Source: Lachnospiraceae bacterium UBA2864
GTDB taxonomy: Bacteria; Bacillota; Clostridia; Lachnospirales; Lachnospiraceae
Direction: 5' to 3'
Assembly: GCA_002350525.1 (NCBI GenBank)
Contig: DEFA01000051.1
Location: 12,184-76,183, forward strand
Length of the DNA: 64,000 nt
Positions 35,454-43,360 of this stretch are shown one piece after another. The stretch's first letter is position 1. Each line of letters begins with the position of its first letter. The translations under genes were made by a program, and so were the position numbers. Under the pieces are notes generated by a model. The model was given only the letters and a program-made list of their open reading frames with translations, was not told the DNA's origin and did not search any database.

Positions 35454-36341
35454 CTACTCCTCTGTCAAATCAAATATACTCATCTGCTGATACTTCTCCG
35501 GAAGTTCATTCAGATATGCAAAGCATTCTTCCGGTGTCGAAAGCATCCCGCTTTCTTTACAGATACTTTTAAATAACTTCGTCAGTTTTCTCACATTCGG
35601 ACTCGGAATAATATATGAATTACCGTATGTCTCTATATATTTCTTCTTAAGTCCCGGAAAATGTTTATCAAGTGCCGCATAGTAATACTCTCTGTCACCA
35701 TCGCGGAGTGTAAGTCCCATTCCGAAATCAATGATGCCCTTTACGCCTACACGTGCGCATTCGTTCAGGATAGAGGTTATATTTTCCTCCGTATCATTTA
35801 TAAACGGCAGGATTGGTGAAAGCCATACAATTGTCGGGATTCCCCTTTTCTGCATTTCTTCGAGAACCTCGATGCGGCGCTTGGTATTACAGACATTCGG
35901 CTCGAGTATCCGGCACAGATCATCATCATATGTTGTCAGTGTCATCTGAACTACACATTTCGCTTTTTGATTAATCTCATCCAGAAGATCAATGTCCCGA
36001 AGTATCCTGTCTGACTTAGTCTGAATTGCCGCTCCGAATCCGTATTTCAGAATTACCTCCAGGCACTTTCTCGTGATACCTAATTCTTCTTCGCAATGCA
36101 TGTACGGGTCCGACATCGCCCCTGTTCCGATCATGCATTTCTTCCTCTTGGTTCTGAGTGTCTGCTCCAGAAGTTCCGCTGCATTCCGCTTTACCTCTAT
36201 ATCCTCAAAAGGATGCGTGAACTGATAGCATTTACTTCTGCTGTCACAGTATATGCAGCCGTGACTGCAGCCACGGTAAATGTTCATTCCGTGCATACCG
36301 TTATTTCCTGTCAGTATTCCCTTAGCATCAACAAAATGCAT
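35454..36341 (-). CDS. Radical SAM protein of the spore-photoproduct-lyase-like (SPL) group
   Basis: A 295-residue radical SAM enzyme. The iron-sulfur binding motif CSHGCIYC (C-x3-C-x2-C, about residues 25-32) is intact, preceded by MNIYRGC, and GTGAMSDPY lines the SAM site. A TIM-barrel-like core continues through VQMTLTTYDDDLCRILEP. The closest look-alikes are SPL-family proteins of the Rv2578c kind; a specific repair of thymine spore photoproduct is not shown, because the extra catalytic Cys of true SplB is not identifiable here. It ends 3 bases before the YcaQ-like gene's frame and is probably co-transcribed with it. Confidence 0.85.
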   Translation of the reverse strand: MHFVDAKGILTGNNGMHGMNIYRGCSHGCIYCDSRSKCYQFTHPFEDIEVKRNAAELLEQTLRTKRKKCMIGTGAMSDPYMHCEEELGITRKCLEVILKYGFGAAIQTKSDRILRDIDLLDEINQKAKCVVQMTLTTYDDDLCRILEPNVCNTKRRIEVLEEMQKRGIPTIVWLSPILPFINDTEENITSILNECARVGVKGIIDFGMGLTLRDGDREYYYAALDKHFPGLKKKYIETYGNSYIIPSPNVRKLTKLFKSICKESGMLSTPEECFAYLNELPEKYQQMSIFDLTEE

Positions 36342-36344
36342 CTC

Positions 36345-37556
36345 TCATCCCTCAATACACATTTTAGTCTCGTTACAATCATTAAACTTCGCAAATGCCC
36401 GAATCGTCCGCTCCAATGCCGTATCCATCTTCTTGGTATGGCGGATACCGTCCTCCCACCATAATCCCTTTATCGATAAGACCTTGTTCTTACGATCTGC
36501 CGCAGTATCGATACGGCCCACAAATCTGTCTCCGTAAATGATCGGCAGCGTATAATATCCATACTTACGTTTAGCCTTCGGAGTATAAATCTCCCAGGAA
36601 TATCTGAAGTCCCACAATGCATATATAAGTTCCTTATCCCACATCATAGGGTCAAGCGGTGCTATAAAAGCCATACGCGGTTTAATGTCCGCACTTCCCT
36701 CAAGCACTTCCTGCATCAGTTCTTCGTCCTCCTCACGGTAGTAAAAAGGAACCTTAATTCCTTCCACATAACACATACGGATACGATTTTCATCCATAAG
36801 TCTTGCAAGGATCTTTTTTCTCATTTCCGCCTTAAGATATATTCCCAGAAATGCCGTGCTGTTCTTATCCCAGATAAGACCGACCGCTCCGATCCTGCGA
36901 AGAACACGCCATGCCATAAAATCTTCCTCATTCCGATACGGATTCTCTCTTTCAAGAATATCCCTCGATATATACCGTTCTGCAAGGTCATAATATTTCC
37001 TGCTGCCGTTTTTATGATGGATCACCAGTTCTCCGTCTGTATATAACTGTTCAAGAACCGATCTCGCTGCCTGCGATTTCTTATCCCAGTTGCCGCTCCA
37101 ATGCATCGAAGAATGCCAGTATATCTCTCCTTCTATAGGCAGTGTATCGCTGCATACAGGTCCGTTCTCTCTTATATATTCGACAGCCTGTTCTTTAAGC
37201 TCCCTGAGTCCTTCAAATGTATCGCCCGTCTCAAGGCTTAATTCTCTGTATGAAGAAAAGTAAGGCCAGTCCTCTGTCGGCCATATGGAGAGTTCCTTAT
37301 CAACATAGTCTACAAGCTTCCGGTCTTCATAGAGAAGCTCCTTCAGCATTGATTTTTCAAAGCCCTTAACTCTCGATTGAAGCGTAAGTTCGGGATTCTT
37401 TCCGCACACATCCACCGGATCGTACTGTATGCATCCCGCCTGACGGACATAACTGTATGCACCATCTTTTCCGGCAAATCTATAGGAACCTATCAGTCCC
37501 TGCTTTCTGAATATAAACTGAGCTGCCTGTTTTTTCGTGATCGTTAAGTAATTCAT
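36345..37556 (-). CDS. YcaQ/AlkZ-like DNA glycosylase (winged-helix, HTH_42)
   Basis: A 403-residue winged-helix protein of the YcaQ/AlkZ family, which unhooks DNA interstrand crosslinks and alkyl adducts. The catalytic Q-x-D motif is QYD at Gln44-Asp46 in GCIQYDPVDV, as in Escherichia coli YcaQ. Other conserved segments are KRKYGYYTLPIIYGDRFVGR and LSIKGLWWEDG. Length is standard. It overlaps the upstream RidA gene by ATGA, so translation is coupled, and is followed 3 bases later by the SPL-type gene. Together with the AlkD-like gene this is a second alkyl-adduct glycosylase within 4 kb. Confidence 0.92.
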   Translation of the reverse strand: MNYLTITKKQAAQFIFRKQGLIGSYRFAGKDGAYSYVRQAGCIQYDPVDVCGKNPELTLQSRVKGFEKSMLKELLYEDRKLVDYVDKELSIWPTEDWPYFSSYRELSLETGDTFEGLRELKEQAVEYIRENGPVCSDTLPIEGEIYWHSSMHWSGNWDKKSQAARSVLEQLYTDGELVIHHKNGSRKYYDLAERYISRDILERENPYRNEEDFMAWRVLRRIGAVGLIWDKNSTAFLGIYLKAEMRKKILARLMDENRIRMCYVEGIKVPFYYREEDEELMQEVLEGSADIKPRMAFIAPLDPMMWDKELIYALWDFRYSWEIYTPKAKRKYGYYTLPIIYGDRFVGRIDTAADRKNKVLSIKGLWWEDGIRHTKKMDTALERTIRAFAKFNDCNETKMCIEG

Positions 37557-37918
37557 CCGCAGTATGCCACTCCATCCACCTGAAACAAAAGTCCTTCCGG
37601 TCCACCGACATGAGCAAACTCAGTCTGAATGGATTTACGCACCGGATACTTTCCGTTAAAACGTTCTTTGATAATCCCTTCCATTACGGGAATATTCCAT
37701 ACATCCCTGAAGAGGCAGTCCATCTGAACCACATTTTCAAGTGTAAGCCCGACCATAGCAAGTCTCTCTTCCATCTGATCAAAAGCTCCGTTAATCTGCT
37801 CTTCTATGGTTCCTCCAACATTTCCCGCACAATAACTCAGGAAACAGAAATCTCCTGCCTTTATAATGCCTGAATGTGCCCACTCTTCCGATACATCATA
37901 TCTTTCAATCTCACTCAT
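37553..37918 (-). CDS. RidA-family protein
   Basis: A 121-residue YjgF/YER057c/UK114 protein that would deaminate reactive enamine or imine intermediates, or act as a binding relative. Recognisable parts are the strand KAGDFCFLSYCAGNVGG, IEEQINGAFDQMEERLAMVGLTLENVV, and the terminal VDGVAYCG. The Arg usual for RidA activity (in the SRS-like segment) is not clearly placed. Overlaps the YcaQ-like gene by 4 bases. Confidence 0.88.
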   Translation of the reverse strand: MSEIERYDVSEEWAHSGIIKAGDFCFLSYCAGNVGGTIEEQINGAFDQMEERLAMVGLTLENVVQMDCLFRDVWNIPVMEGIIKERFNGKYPVRKSIQTEFAHVGGPEGLLFQVDGVAYCG

Positions 37919-38002
37919 TATTTATCCACCTTTCAAATCAGTTCTTGTTTCTCATATCAACCGGTTATCTGTTCTTTTTCAATCTCATTGCTCAATTCGT
38001 AC

Positions 38003-38911
38003 TTAATGCTCATACATCTTACACAAAGCATCTGCTATCGTTCTTAAACTTTCCCTGGCTTCCGGCGGTTCCAGAACTTCCACCTTGTCACCAAAGGTAA
38101 GCAGCCACATGACCATATTTTCAAAATCATAATAGTCCTCAATCAGAAGCAGTCTTCCGTCCTCTGATTCCTTATAGCAGTCCGGTCCGAATTCCTCAAC
38201 CAGGCGCCATTTCATATCCGGATCAAACAGTGCTTTAAGCACAATACTTGGCGATGTTTTCGGTCCGGATGTGATTTCCGGTGCGGGAACATTTCTGCAG
38301 ACAAATGTATCATCTGTCCGTACAACCTTATCCATTCGATTCAGCTTAAACAGTCTGAAGTCCTTTCTCTTCAGGCACCATCCGTAAACATACCAGCTTG
38401 TCCACTTATAGATAATATAATATGGTTCTATCGTTCTTTTGCTCTCACCCGAAGGAGCGTAGTACTTGAATTTAATGTGCTGCCTGTTCTCAATTGCATC
38501 TTGTATAACTTCAATCTTCGGAGCAAGAGAACCCTTATACCAGGACGACAGATCGATAAGTATTGAATCCCGGCCACTGACAAAGTCTGATGAACCAGCC
38601 TGAATCTTCTCCATAAGCTGACCGTAGTAGCTGCTTCCACTGACGCTGTCCAGACTTCTGAGTCCCGCTAGAATCACCTGCATATCCTTTGAAGTAAGAA
38701 TTGTCCGATCCATGCGGTAGCCTTCCATAATGCTGATACCACCACCGGTTCCCTGTATAGTCTGTATGGGTATTCCCGCTTTGCAGAGATCTTCTATATC
38801 ACGATTTATGGTTCTTCGGGAAACCTCGAACCGCTCTGCCAGTTCGGGAGCCGTGGTTTTTTCTTCCTGCAGCAATACTGAGAGTATTCCGATCAACCTT
38901 TCTATCTTCAT
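38003..38911 (-). CDS. WYL-domain transcriptional regulator (YafY type)
   Basis: A 302-residue regulator. The N-terminal helix-turn-helix (HTH_11) is LIGILSVLLQEEKTTAPELAERFEVSRRTINRDI. The WYL domain (about residues 140-220) includes the segment FKYYAPSGESKRTIEPYY and KWTSWYVYGWCLKRKDFRLF. The WYL C-terminal extension ends at about 295. WYL domains bind single-stranded or damaged nucleic acid or nucleotides and control DNA-damage or defence genes. It is the first gene of the same-strand run containing YcaQ-like, SPL-type and AlkD-like genes, which makes it a good candidate for their regulator. Confidence 0.9.
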   Translation of the reverse strand: MKIERLIGILSVLLQEEKTTAPELAERFEVSRRTINRDIEDLCKAGIPIQTIQGTGGGISIMEGYRMDRTILTSKDMQVILAGLRSLDSVSGSSYYGQLMEKIQAGSSDFVSGRDSILIDLSSWYKGSLAPKIEVIQDAIENRQHIKFKYYAPSGESKRTIEPYYIIYKWTSWYVYGWCLKRKDFRLFKLNRMDKVVRTDDTFVCRNVPAPEITSGPKTSPSIVLKALFDPDMKWRLVEEFGPDCYKESEDGRLLLIEDYYDFENMVMWLLTFGDKVEVLEPPEARESLRTIADALCKMYEH

Positions 38912-39082
38912 TTCTTAATAACACCCTTTCTCATGCTGCACCGGCATAGCATTTCCGGATATTCCGAAATCCTATATCGGTATCTTAACATATATAACAT
39001 GTCATCTGTATGTCATGTTTATTATATCACAGATAACAATTGTATCACTCAATTCTTCAGTTTATAATAAACTTATTGTCAT

Positions 39083-39149
39083 CTTGGTATGATTAAATGT
39101 ACCGCTTGGTAGTCCGTGTATTGTACCCTTTATGCCATTCCCGTAAGAT
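39083..39149 (+). promoter_or_regulatory. LytTR-like direct repeats and promoter of the LytTR operon
   Basis: CTTGGTA occurs at 39083-39089 and 39105-39111, a 22-base period expected for two LytTR half-sites on the same DNA face. Nine bases further is TTGTAC (39121-39126), a 17-base spacer and TAAGAT (39144-39149), upstream of the AAGGAGG site at 39184-39190. Suggests autoregulation by the LytTR protein of this operon. Confidence 0.6.
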
Positions 39150-39197
39150 GTAGCCATAACAAAACATCATGAATTTTTTCATCAAGGAGGTTTGATT

Positions 39198-39773
39198 ATG
39201 GAAACATCAAGAATTGAAGAATTAAAGATATCTTACGAGGAATTAAAAAAGGATGCTCAGAGAATGCAAAAAAAGGGACTGCCGTTCATGATGGCTTCGG
39301 TTATTATCTGGTCAATGATATTCGGTATTCAATTCCTGAATATCGCCATGGTAAAGCGTAATCTTCTGACCTTTACCTGTTCGGTTTTGCTGATGCCGCT
39401 GGCATATGCATTTTCAAAGCTTGTTAAGGCTGACATTTTAAAAAAGAGTAACAATCCGGTCAACAAACTGGGGTTCTTATTTACCATGAACCAGATGCTT
39501 TACATATTGATCGTCATGTGGGCATACAGCCGTAATCCGGAATCAATGCTCATGCTGTATGCAATGGTATTCGGAGCACATCTCTTACCGTTCGGAATGA
39601 TATACGACAGCAGAGCATATTACGTAACATCCGTAACAGAAACAATAGGAGCCATGATCATAAATCTGATGTGGGGCAGCCGTTTTACAACCCTCTTTAT
39701 GATCATCATGCAGATCATTATCAGCATATCGCTTTTTACAGACATAAGAAAGGCAGACAAAGTTGAGAGTTGA
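39198..39773 (+). CDS. Small membrane protein of the LytTR operon
   Basis: A 191-residue protein with a short hydrophilic N-terminus, then about five hydrophobic segments (from residue 30 to 180), including VIIWSMIFGIQFL and IMIITIL-like cores. No recognised domain; it looks like the integral membrane partners of LytTR regulatory systems. The start at 39198 is set by AAGGAGG at 39184-39190. It overlaps the LytTR gene by 11 bases (39763-39773), so translation is coupled. It may act as a sensor or inhibitor that holds the LytTR regulator inactive. Confidence 0.8.
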   Translation: METSRIEELKISYEELKKDAQRMQKKGLPFMMASVIIWSMIFGIQFLNIAMVKRNLLTFTCSVLLMPLAYAFSKLVKADILKKSNNPVNKLGFLFTMNQMLYILIVMWAYSRNPESMLMLYAMVFGAHLLPFGMIYDSRAYYVTSVTETIGAMIINLMWGSRFTTLFMIIMQIIISISLFTDIRKADKVES

Positions 39774-40206
39774 TATAAAGAACGATCAAACTTCAGAAAC
39801 ATTATATGTGGAAATTCATTGCCGCGATATTACGGAAGAAGTCTCAAAGCTCGAGCGCTATATACATCGCTACAAAGCCTACATCCCTGCCGTAAAAGAC
39901 GGAGAGACGGTAAATGTAGCCCAAAGTGCCATCCTGTATATCGAATCCGTGGACAAGAAAACCTTTATCTACACGGAAAACAAGGTTTTTCTTACCGACA
40001 AAAGGTTGTATGAACTTGAGGACATACTGGATAAACGCGATTTCTTCCGCTGTTCCAAATCCACTATTATACATTTGAACAAAGTCGAAAAACTGAAACC
40101 TGAGATAACAAGAAATATTCTTGCCACACTGACGAACGGAGAAAATATCGTAGTATCCAGAAGATATGCATCCGAGCTGAAGAAACTGCTCGGAATAGGT
40201 AATTAG
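39763..40206 (+). CDS. LytTR-domain DNA-binding regulator
   Basis: A 147-residue protein with a C-terminal LytTR DNA-binding domain (about residues 50-143). Typical signs are ILYIESVDKKTFIYTENKVF, FFRCSKSTIIHLNKVEKL and VVSRRYASELKKLLG. There is no receiver domain, so it is not phosphorylated; control by a membrane partner is expected. The start is TTG at 39763, inside the end of the upstream gene. It probably binds the direct repeats upstream of its own operon. Confidence 0.9.
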   Translation: MRVDIKNDQTSETLYVEIHCRDITEEVSKLERYIHRYKAYIPAVKDGETVNVAQSAILYIESVDKKTFIYTENKVFLTDKRLYELEDILDKRDFFRCSKSTIIHLNKVEKLKPEITRNILATLTNGENIVVSRRYASELKKLLGIGN

Positions 40207-40208
40207 AT

Positions 40209-40649
40209 ATGGGAATAAAAGAATTTTTAAAAACTTTAAGAGATGGCGTTGCATTTACATATTCATGGCTCATCATATGTATTCTCGCTGTATCACTGAT
40301 CAACGGCCGGACCACGATTACCGTAGGATTCCTTCTAAAACTTCTTATCCTGTGCATATGGGGAGTTTTAAGCTTCTGTCTTTGCTTTAAAACGAAGATG
40401 ATCTCACGACGCGGATTTATATTCTCTCTTACATGCTTCTACATACTTTTTATCCCAGCTGAGATTTTCATGTTTTATATGATGGGAATATTTCAGGGAA
40501 ACGGAAGTACTGCGTTATGGACTGTATTCTTTACGATAATCGTATTAATGTATATAATATCTCTTATAATAGATATACTTATCATGAAAAGAAAAGCAGT
40601 AGATTACACTGAAAAATTAAAAGCATATAAAGGAGGTCCGGAAAAATGA
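40209..40649 (+). CDS. DUF3021-family membrane protein
   Basis: A 146-residue membrane protein with four hydrophobic segments (about 16-34, 40-60, 70-92, 104-130), matching DUF3021 proteins that pair with LytTR regulators. It starts 2 bases after the LytTR stop. In streptococcal LytTR systems (BrsRM, HdrRM) such a protein restrains the regulator at the membrane, so the two together form a regulator/anti-regulator unit. Its last codons overlap the start of a 12-codon leader peptide. The signal sensed is unknown. Confidence 0.88.
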   Translation: MGIKEFLKTLRDGVAFTYSWLIICILAVSLINGRTTITVGFLLKLLILCIWGVLSFCLCFKTKMISRRGFIFSLTCFYILFIPAEIFMFYMMGIFQGNGSTALWTVFFTIIVLMYIISLIIDILIMKRKAVDYTEKLKAYKGGPEK

Positions 40650-40684
40650 GACGTTGCGAAGTATATGCTCCATGCAGAGCCTAG
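40646..40684 (+). CDS. 12-residue leader peptide before the MFS gene
   Basis: ATG at 40646 overlaps the DUF3021 stop (ATGA) and has an excellent ribosome binding site, AGGAGGT at 40631-40637, 8 bases upstream. The frame encodes MRRCEVYAPCRA and stops at TAG (40682-40684). It is too short to be a normal protein. Its end coincides with the first arm of a 10-bp hairpin, as in antibiotic-sensing leader peptides. The peptide has Cys and basic residues but no match to a known stalling sequence that I can name. Confidence 0.6.
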   Translation: MRRCEVYAPCRA

Positions 40685-40758
40685 AGGAGACTGCATGGAG
40701 GAATAGCATTTTCCTCTGGCTTTGCTCTTATATGAAAATAAAAACTTTAGGAGCAAAG
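40668..40758 (+). promoter_or_regulatory. Hairpin array between the leader peptide and the MFS gene
   Basis: Stem A is CTCCATGCAG (40668-40677) with CTGCATGGAG (40691-40700). Stem B, GAGGAA (40698-40703) with TTCCTC (40711-40716), overlaps A by 3 bases, so they exclude each other. Stem C, CTTTGCTC (40720-40727) with GAGCAAAG (40751-40758), covers the AGGAG ribosome binding site of the MFS gene (40749-40753). The set resembles a translational attenuator, though the switching logic is not resolved. Confidence 0.6.
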
Positions 40759-40760
40759 AA

Positions 40761-42035
40761 ATGAATAAACATAATAAATTACGAGACTTTTATATACTCT
40801 GGAGTACCCAGAGCCTGTCACAGCTCGGAAGCACCATTACCGCATTTGCGCTTACACTGTGGCTTTATGATACAACAGGTTCGTCACTCAGTACGGCAGC
40901 ACTACGGATATGCACATATACACCGTATATACTGATGAGCATTTTTGCGGGAGCAATTACTGATAAGATCGATAAGAAGAAAGCTATGCTGTTCTGCGAT
41001 CTGATGGCCGCACTTACCACGGTTGCCGTATTTGTCTTATACAAGACGGATACGCTTTCCATATGGCATCTTTATCTTATAAATGCATTTTCGGGCCTTA
41101 TGAATACGATTCAGCAGCCTGCATCAGAAGTTGCCTATACCATGGTAATACCAAAAGAGCAATATCAGAAAACCAGCGGACTTCAGTCACTGTCGAGATC
41201 GCTCATAACAATCGGACACCCTCTGATTGCACCTATAGTCTATGGATTCGGGGGACTTGATGCCGTTATCGTGATCGACCTCTTTACATTTGCAGTAGCT
41301 TTTATCGCACTTTTTGTATTCATAAAGATTCCGAATGTGCCGGACAGCAGTGAGAATGAAGGAAGTGTACTGGTACTTGCACGGGAAGGACCCGCCTATC
41401 TTAAAGAAAATCCCATGATCCTGTATGTGATCCTTTTTATGGCGGGAGTGAATTTTATATCATCGGCTTTTGATGCTGCCCTTCCTGCGTATATAATTTC
41501 CAACCCTCGCGGAGGGAACTTTATATACGGTGTCGTAACTTCCTGTTCGGGCGTTGCTATGATTTTCGGAAGCCTGATCGTTACGATTCTTCCGAAGCCG
41601 AAAAATCGCGTGAAGATCATATATCTGTCGATGCTTTTTTCGCTCGCGACCGAAAACTACATTCTTGCATTTTCAAGACTTCCTGTCATATGGTGTATCG
41701 GACAGATACTCGGATGGATATTTGTACCGGTTATGGCAGCAAATCAAAATGTTATCATGCGCAGTTCCATACCTGCCAGATTACAGGGACGTGTATATGC
41801 CTGCAGAAACACCCTTCAGTTTTTCACCATTCCTCTCGGTCTGGGATTCGGAGGTTTCATGGTCGATCATGTATGCGAACCGCTGATGAAAAATGCAGCT
41901 CTTCCGATGCAGTTTCTATTCGGAAGCGGCAAAGGTTCCGGTGCTGCACTTCTGCTGTTTATCCTGGGTATAGCAGGAACTGTGATGTGTCTCATATTCG
42001 GACATAAACTCAGTAAATACAGTTATTCGGATTAA
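40761..42035 (+). CDS. MFS transporter, macrolide-efflux (MefA)-like
   Basis: A 424-residue major facilitator with about twelve membrane segments. The start KLRDFYILWSTQSLSQLGSTI, the loop GAITDKIDKKKAMLF (about residues 67-81) and the LQGRVYACRN segment in the second half match the MefA/MdtH/YfmO-type group, which exports macrolides and other drugs. Start at 40761, with AGGAG at 40749-40753. It is the fourth gene of the LytTR operon, separated from DUF3021 by a leader peptide and hairpins. It may be a drug or signal exporter whose translation is induced when ribosomes stall. Its substrate is not proven. Confidence 0.88.
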   Translation: MNKHNKLRDFYILWSTQSLSQLGSTITAFALTLWLYDTTGSSLSTAALRICTYTPYILMSIFAGAITDKIDKKKAMLFCDLMAALTTVAVFVLYKTDTLSIWHLYLINAFSGLMNTIQQPASEVAYTMVIPKEQYQKTSGLQSLSRSLITIGHPLIAPIVYGFGGLDAVIVIDLFTFAVAFIALFVFIKIPNVPDSSENEGSVLVLAREGPAYLKENPMILYVILFMAGVNFISSAFDAALPAYIISNPRGGNFIYGVVTSCSGVAMIFGSLIVTILPKPKNRVKIIYLSMLFSLATENYILAFSRLPVIWCIGQILGWIFVPVMAANQNVIMRSSIPARLQGRVYACRNTLQFFTIPLGLGFGGFMVDHVCEPLMKNAALPMQFLFGSGKGSGAALLLFILGIAGTVMCLIFGHKLSKYSYSD

Positions 42036-42040
42036 TTTAA

Positions 42041-42076
42041 ATGCCCTTACGGAATTTTCCGTAAGGGCATCTTTTC
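42041..42076 (+). terminator. Terminator after the MFS gene
   Basis: A perfect 14-bp stem ATGCCCTTACGGAA (42041-42054) with TTCCGTAAGGGCAT (42057-42070) and a 2-base loop, followed by CTTTTC. Also usable in the opposite direction before the aldo/keto reductase end. Confidence 0.9.
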
Positions 42077-42091
42077 ATCATAAGTATATTC

Positions 42092-43291
42092 TTAACTCTG
42101 TTTATTCTTTTTCTTCCTGAACATAAACTTTCTCGCAACATTTATTCCGATCTTATAACCCAGCGGCCTCAGATCCTTATCGGCCTCTTTCAGTTTCTGT
42201 CTTATGGGAATACTCTGAGGACAATGCATCTCGCATTTTCCGCACTCCACACACTGACTTGCAAATGCGGGATCCTTTGTAAGACCAACGGTCTGCGCAT
42301 ACTGAAAACGTCCCGAACTCTTGCCTTCTGTATACATAGTATTCCAGCAGGCGAAGGTTCCCGGTATATCCACTCCCTTCGGACATGGCATGCAGTATCT
42401 GCATCCTGTACATCCGACCTTTTCCTTTTCATGTATGGCCTTCTTTACTTCCTCAAGCATCGCGAAATCTTCATCCGTAAGTGTTCCGGCCTTCATATCG
42501 TCTGCGGTCTTACAGTTCTCTTCAACCATCTGAAGCGAATTCATTCCCGACAGTACTACCGTAACCTCAGGCTGATTATAGAGCCATCTGAAGGCCCATT
42601 CTGCCGGAGTCCATCCTCTTTTACTTGAGGCGAACAGGTTCTTCGCCTTATCCGGAAGCATATTTACGAGCTTTCCGCCTCGGAGAGGTTCCATTATAAC
42701 CACCGGTATTCCCTTTTCGGCCGCAGCCTTAAGTCCGCTCACTCCCGCCTGAGTTACCTCATCCAGATAATTATACTGAATCTGGCAGAAGTCCCAGTCA
42801 TAATCATTCAGAATCTTTATAAAGTTATCTGTATTTCCGTGATACGAAAAACCTATATTTCTGATCTGGCCGGATGCTTTCTTCGCATCTATCCAGTCAT
42901 GAATACCCACCGCCTTCAGCTTCTCCCACATTTCAACATCCGTAAGATGATGCATCAGGTAGTAATCAACGTAATCCGTTCTGAGTCTGGACAATTCCTC
43001 ATCGAAATACTTGTCCAGTCCCTTACTGTTTCTGATAAGATATTGCGGAAGTTTTGTTGCGATATTGATCTTATCCCTGATTCCGTTACGCTCCACGATC
43101 TCTCCGAGAGCGGCTTCGCTTCCCGAATAAATGTATGCCGTATCGTAATAATTTACTCCCGCTTTAAAAGCTGCCATAATTTCCTTCTCAGCTTTTTCAA
43201 TGTCTATACTGTTTCCTTTTTTTGTAAAACGCATACAGCCGTAGCCAAGCATCGAAAGGTTGTTACCGTATTTATCTTTCCTATATTGCAT
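42092..43291 (-). CDS. Aldo/keto reductase with C-terminal iron-sulfur domain
   Basis: A 399-residue two-part protein. Residues about 1-290 are an aldo/keto reductase barrel (MLGYGCMRFTKKG, NYYDTAYIYSGSEAALGEI with the catalytic Tyr/Lys/His arrangement). Residues about 295-380 are a ferredoxin-like domain with CTGCRYCMPCPKGVDIPG and CVECGKCEMHCP, giving two 4Fe-4S clusters. This class is common in anaerobes and links a carbonyl reduction to ferredoxin. The physiological substrate is unknown. It neighbours another ferredoxin-domain protein on the same strand. Confidence 0.93.
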   Translation of the reverse strand: MQYRKDKYGNNLSMLGYGCMRFTKKGNSIDIEKAEKEIMAAFKAGVNYYDTAYIYSGSEAALGEIVERNGIRDKINIATKLPQYLIRNSKGLDKYFDEELSRLRTDYVDYYLMHHLTDVEMWEKLKAVGIHDWIDAKKASGQIRNIGFSYHGNTDNFIKILNDYDWDFCQIQYNYLDEVTQAGVSGLKAAAEKGIPVVIMEPLRGGKLVNMLPDKAKNLFASSKRGWTPAEWAFRWLYNQPEVTVVLSGMNSLQMVEENCKTADDMKAGTLTDEDFAMLEEVKKAIHEKEKVGCTGCRYCMPCPKGVDIPGTFACWNTMYTEGKSSGRFQYAQTVGLTKDPAFASQCVECGKCEMHCPQSIPIRQKLKEADKDLRPLGYKIGINVARKFMFRKKKNKQS

Positions 43292-43360
43292 AACTCATAC
43301 CTCATTAAAAAAACGATACAATATAACTCTTCTTGTTATGCTCTGCTTAGCCGGTATATA

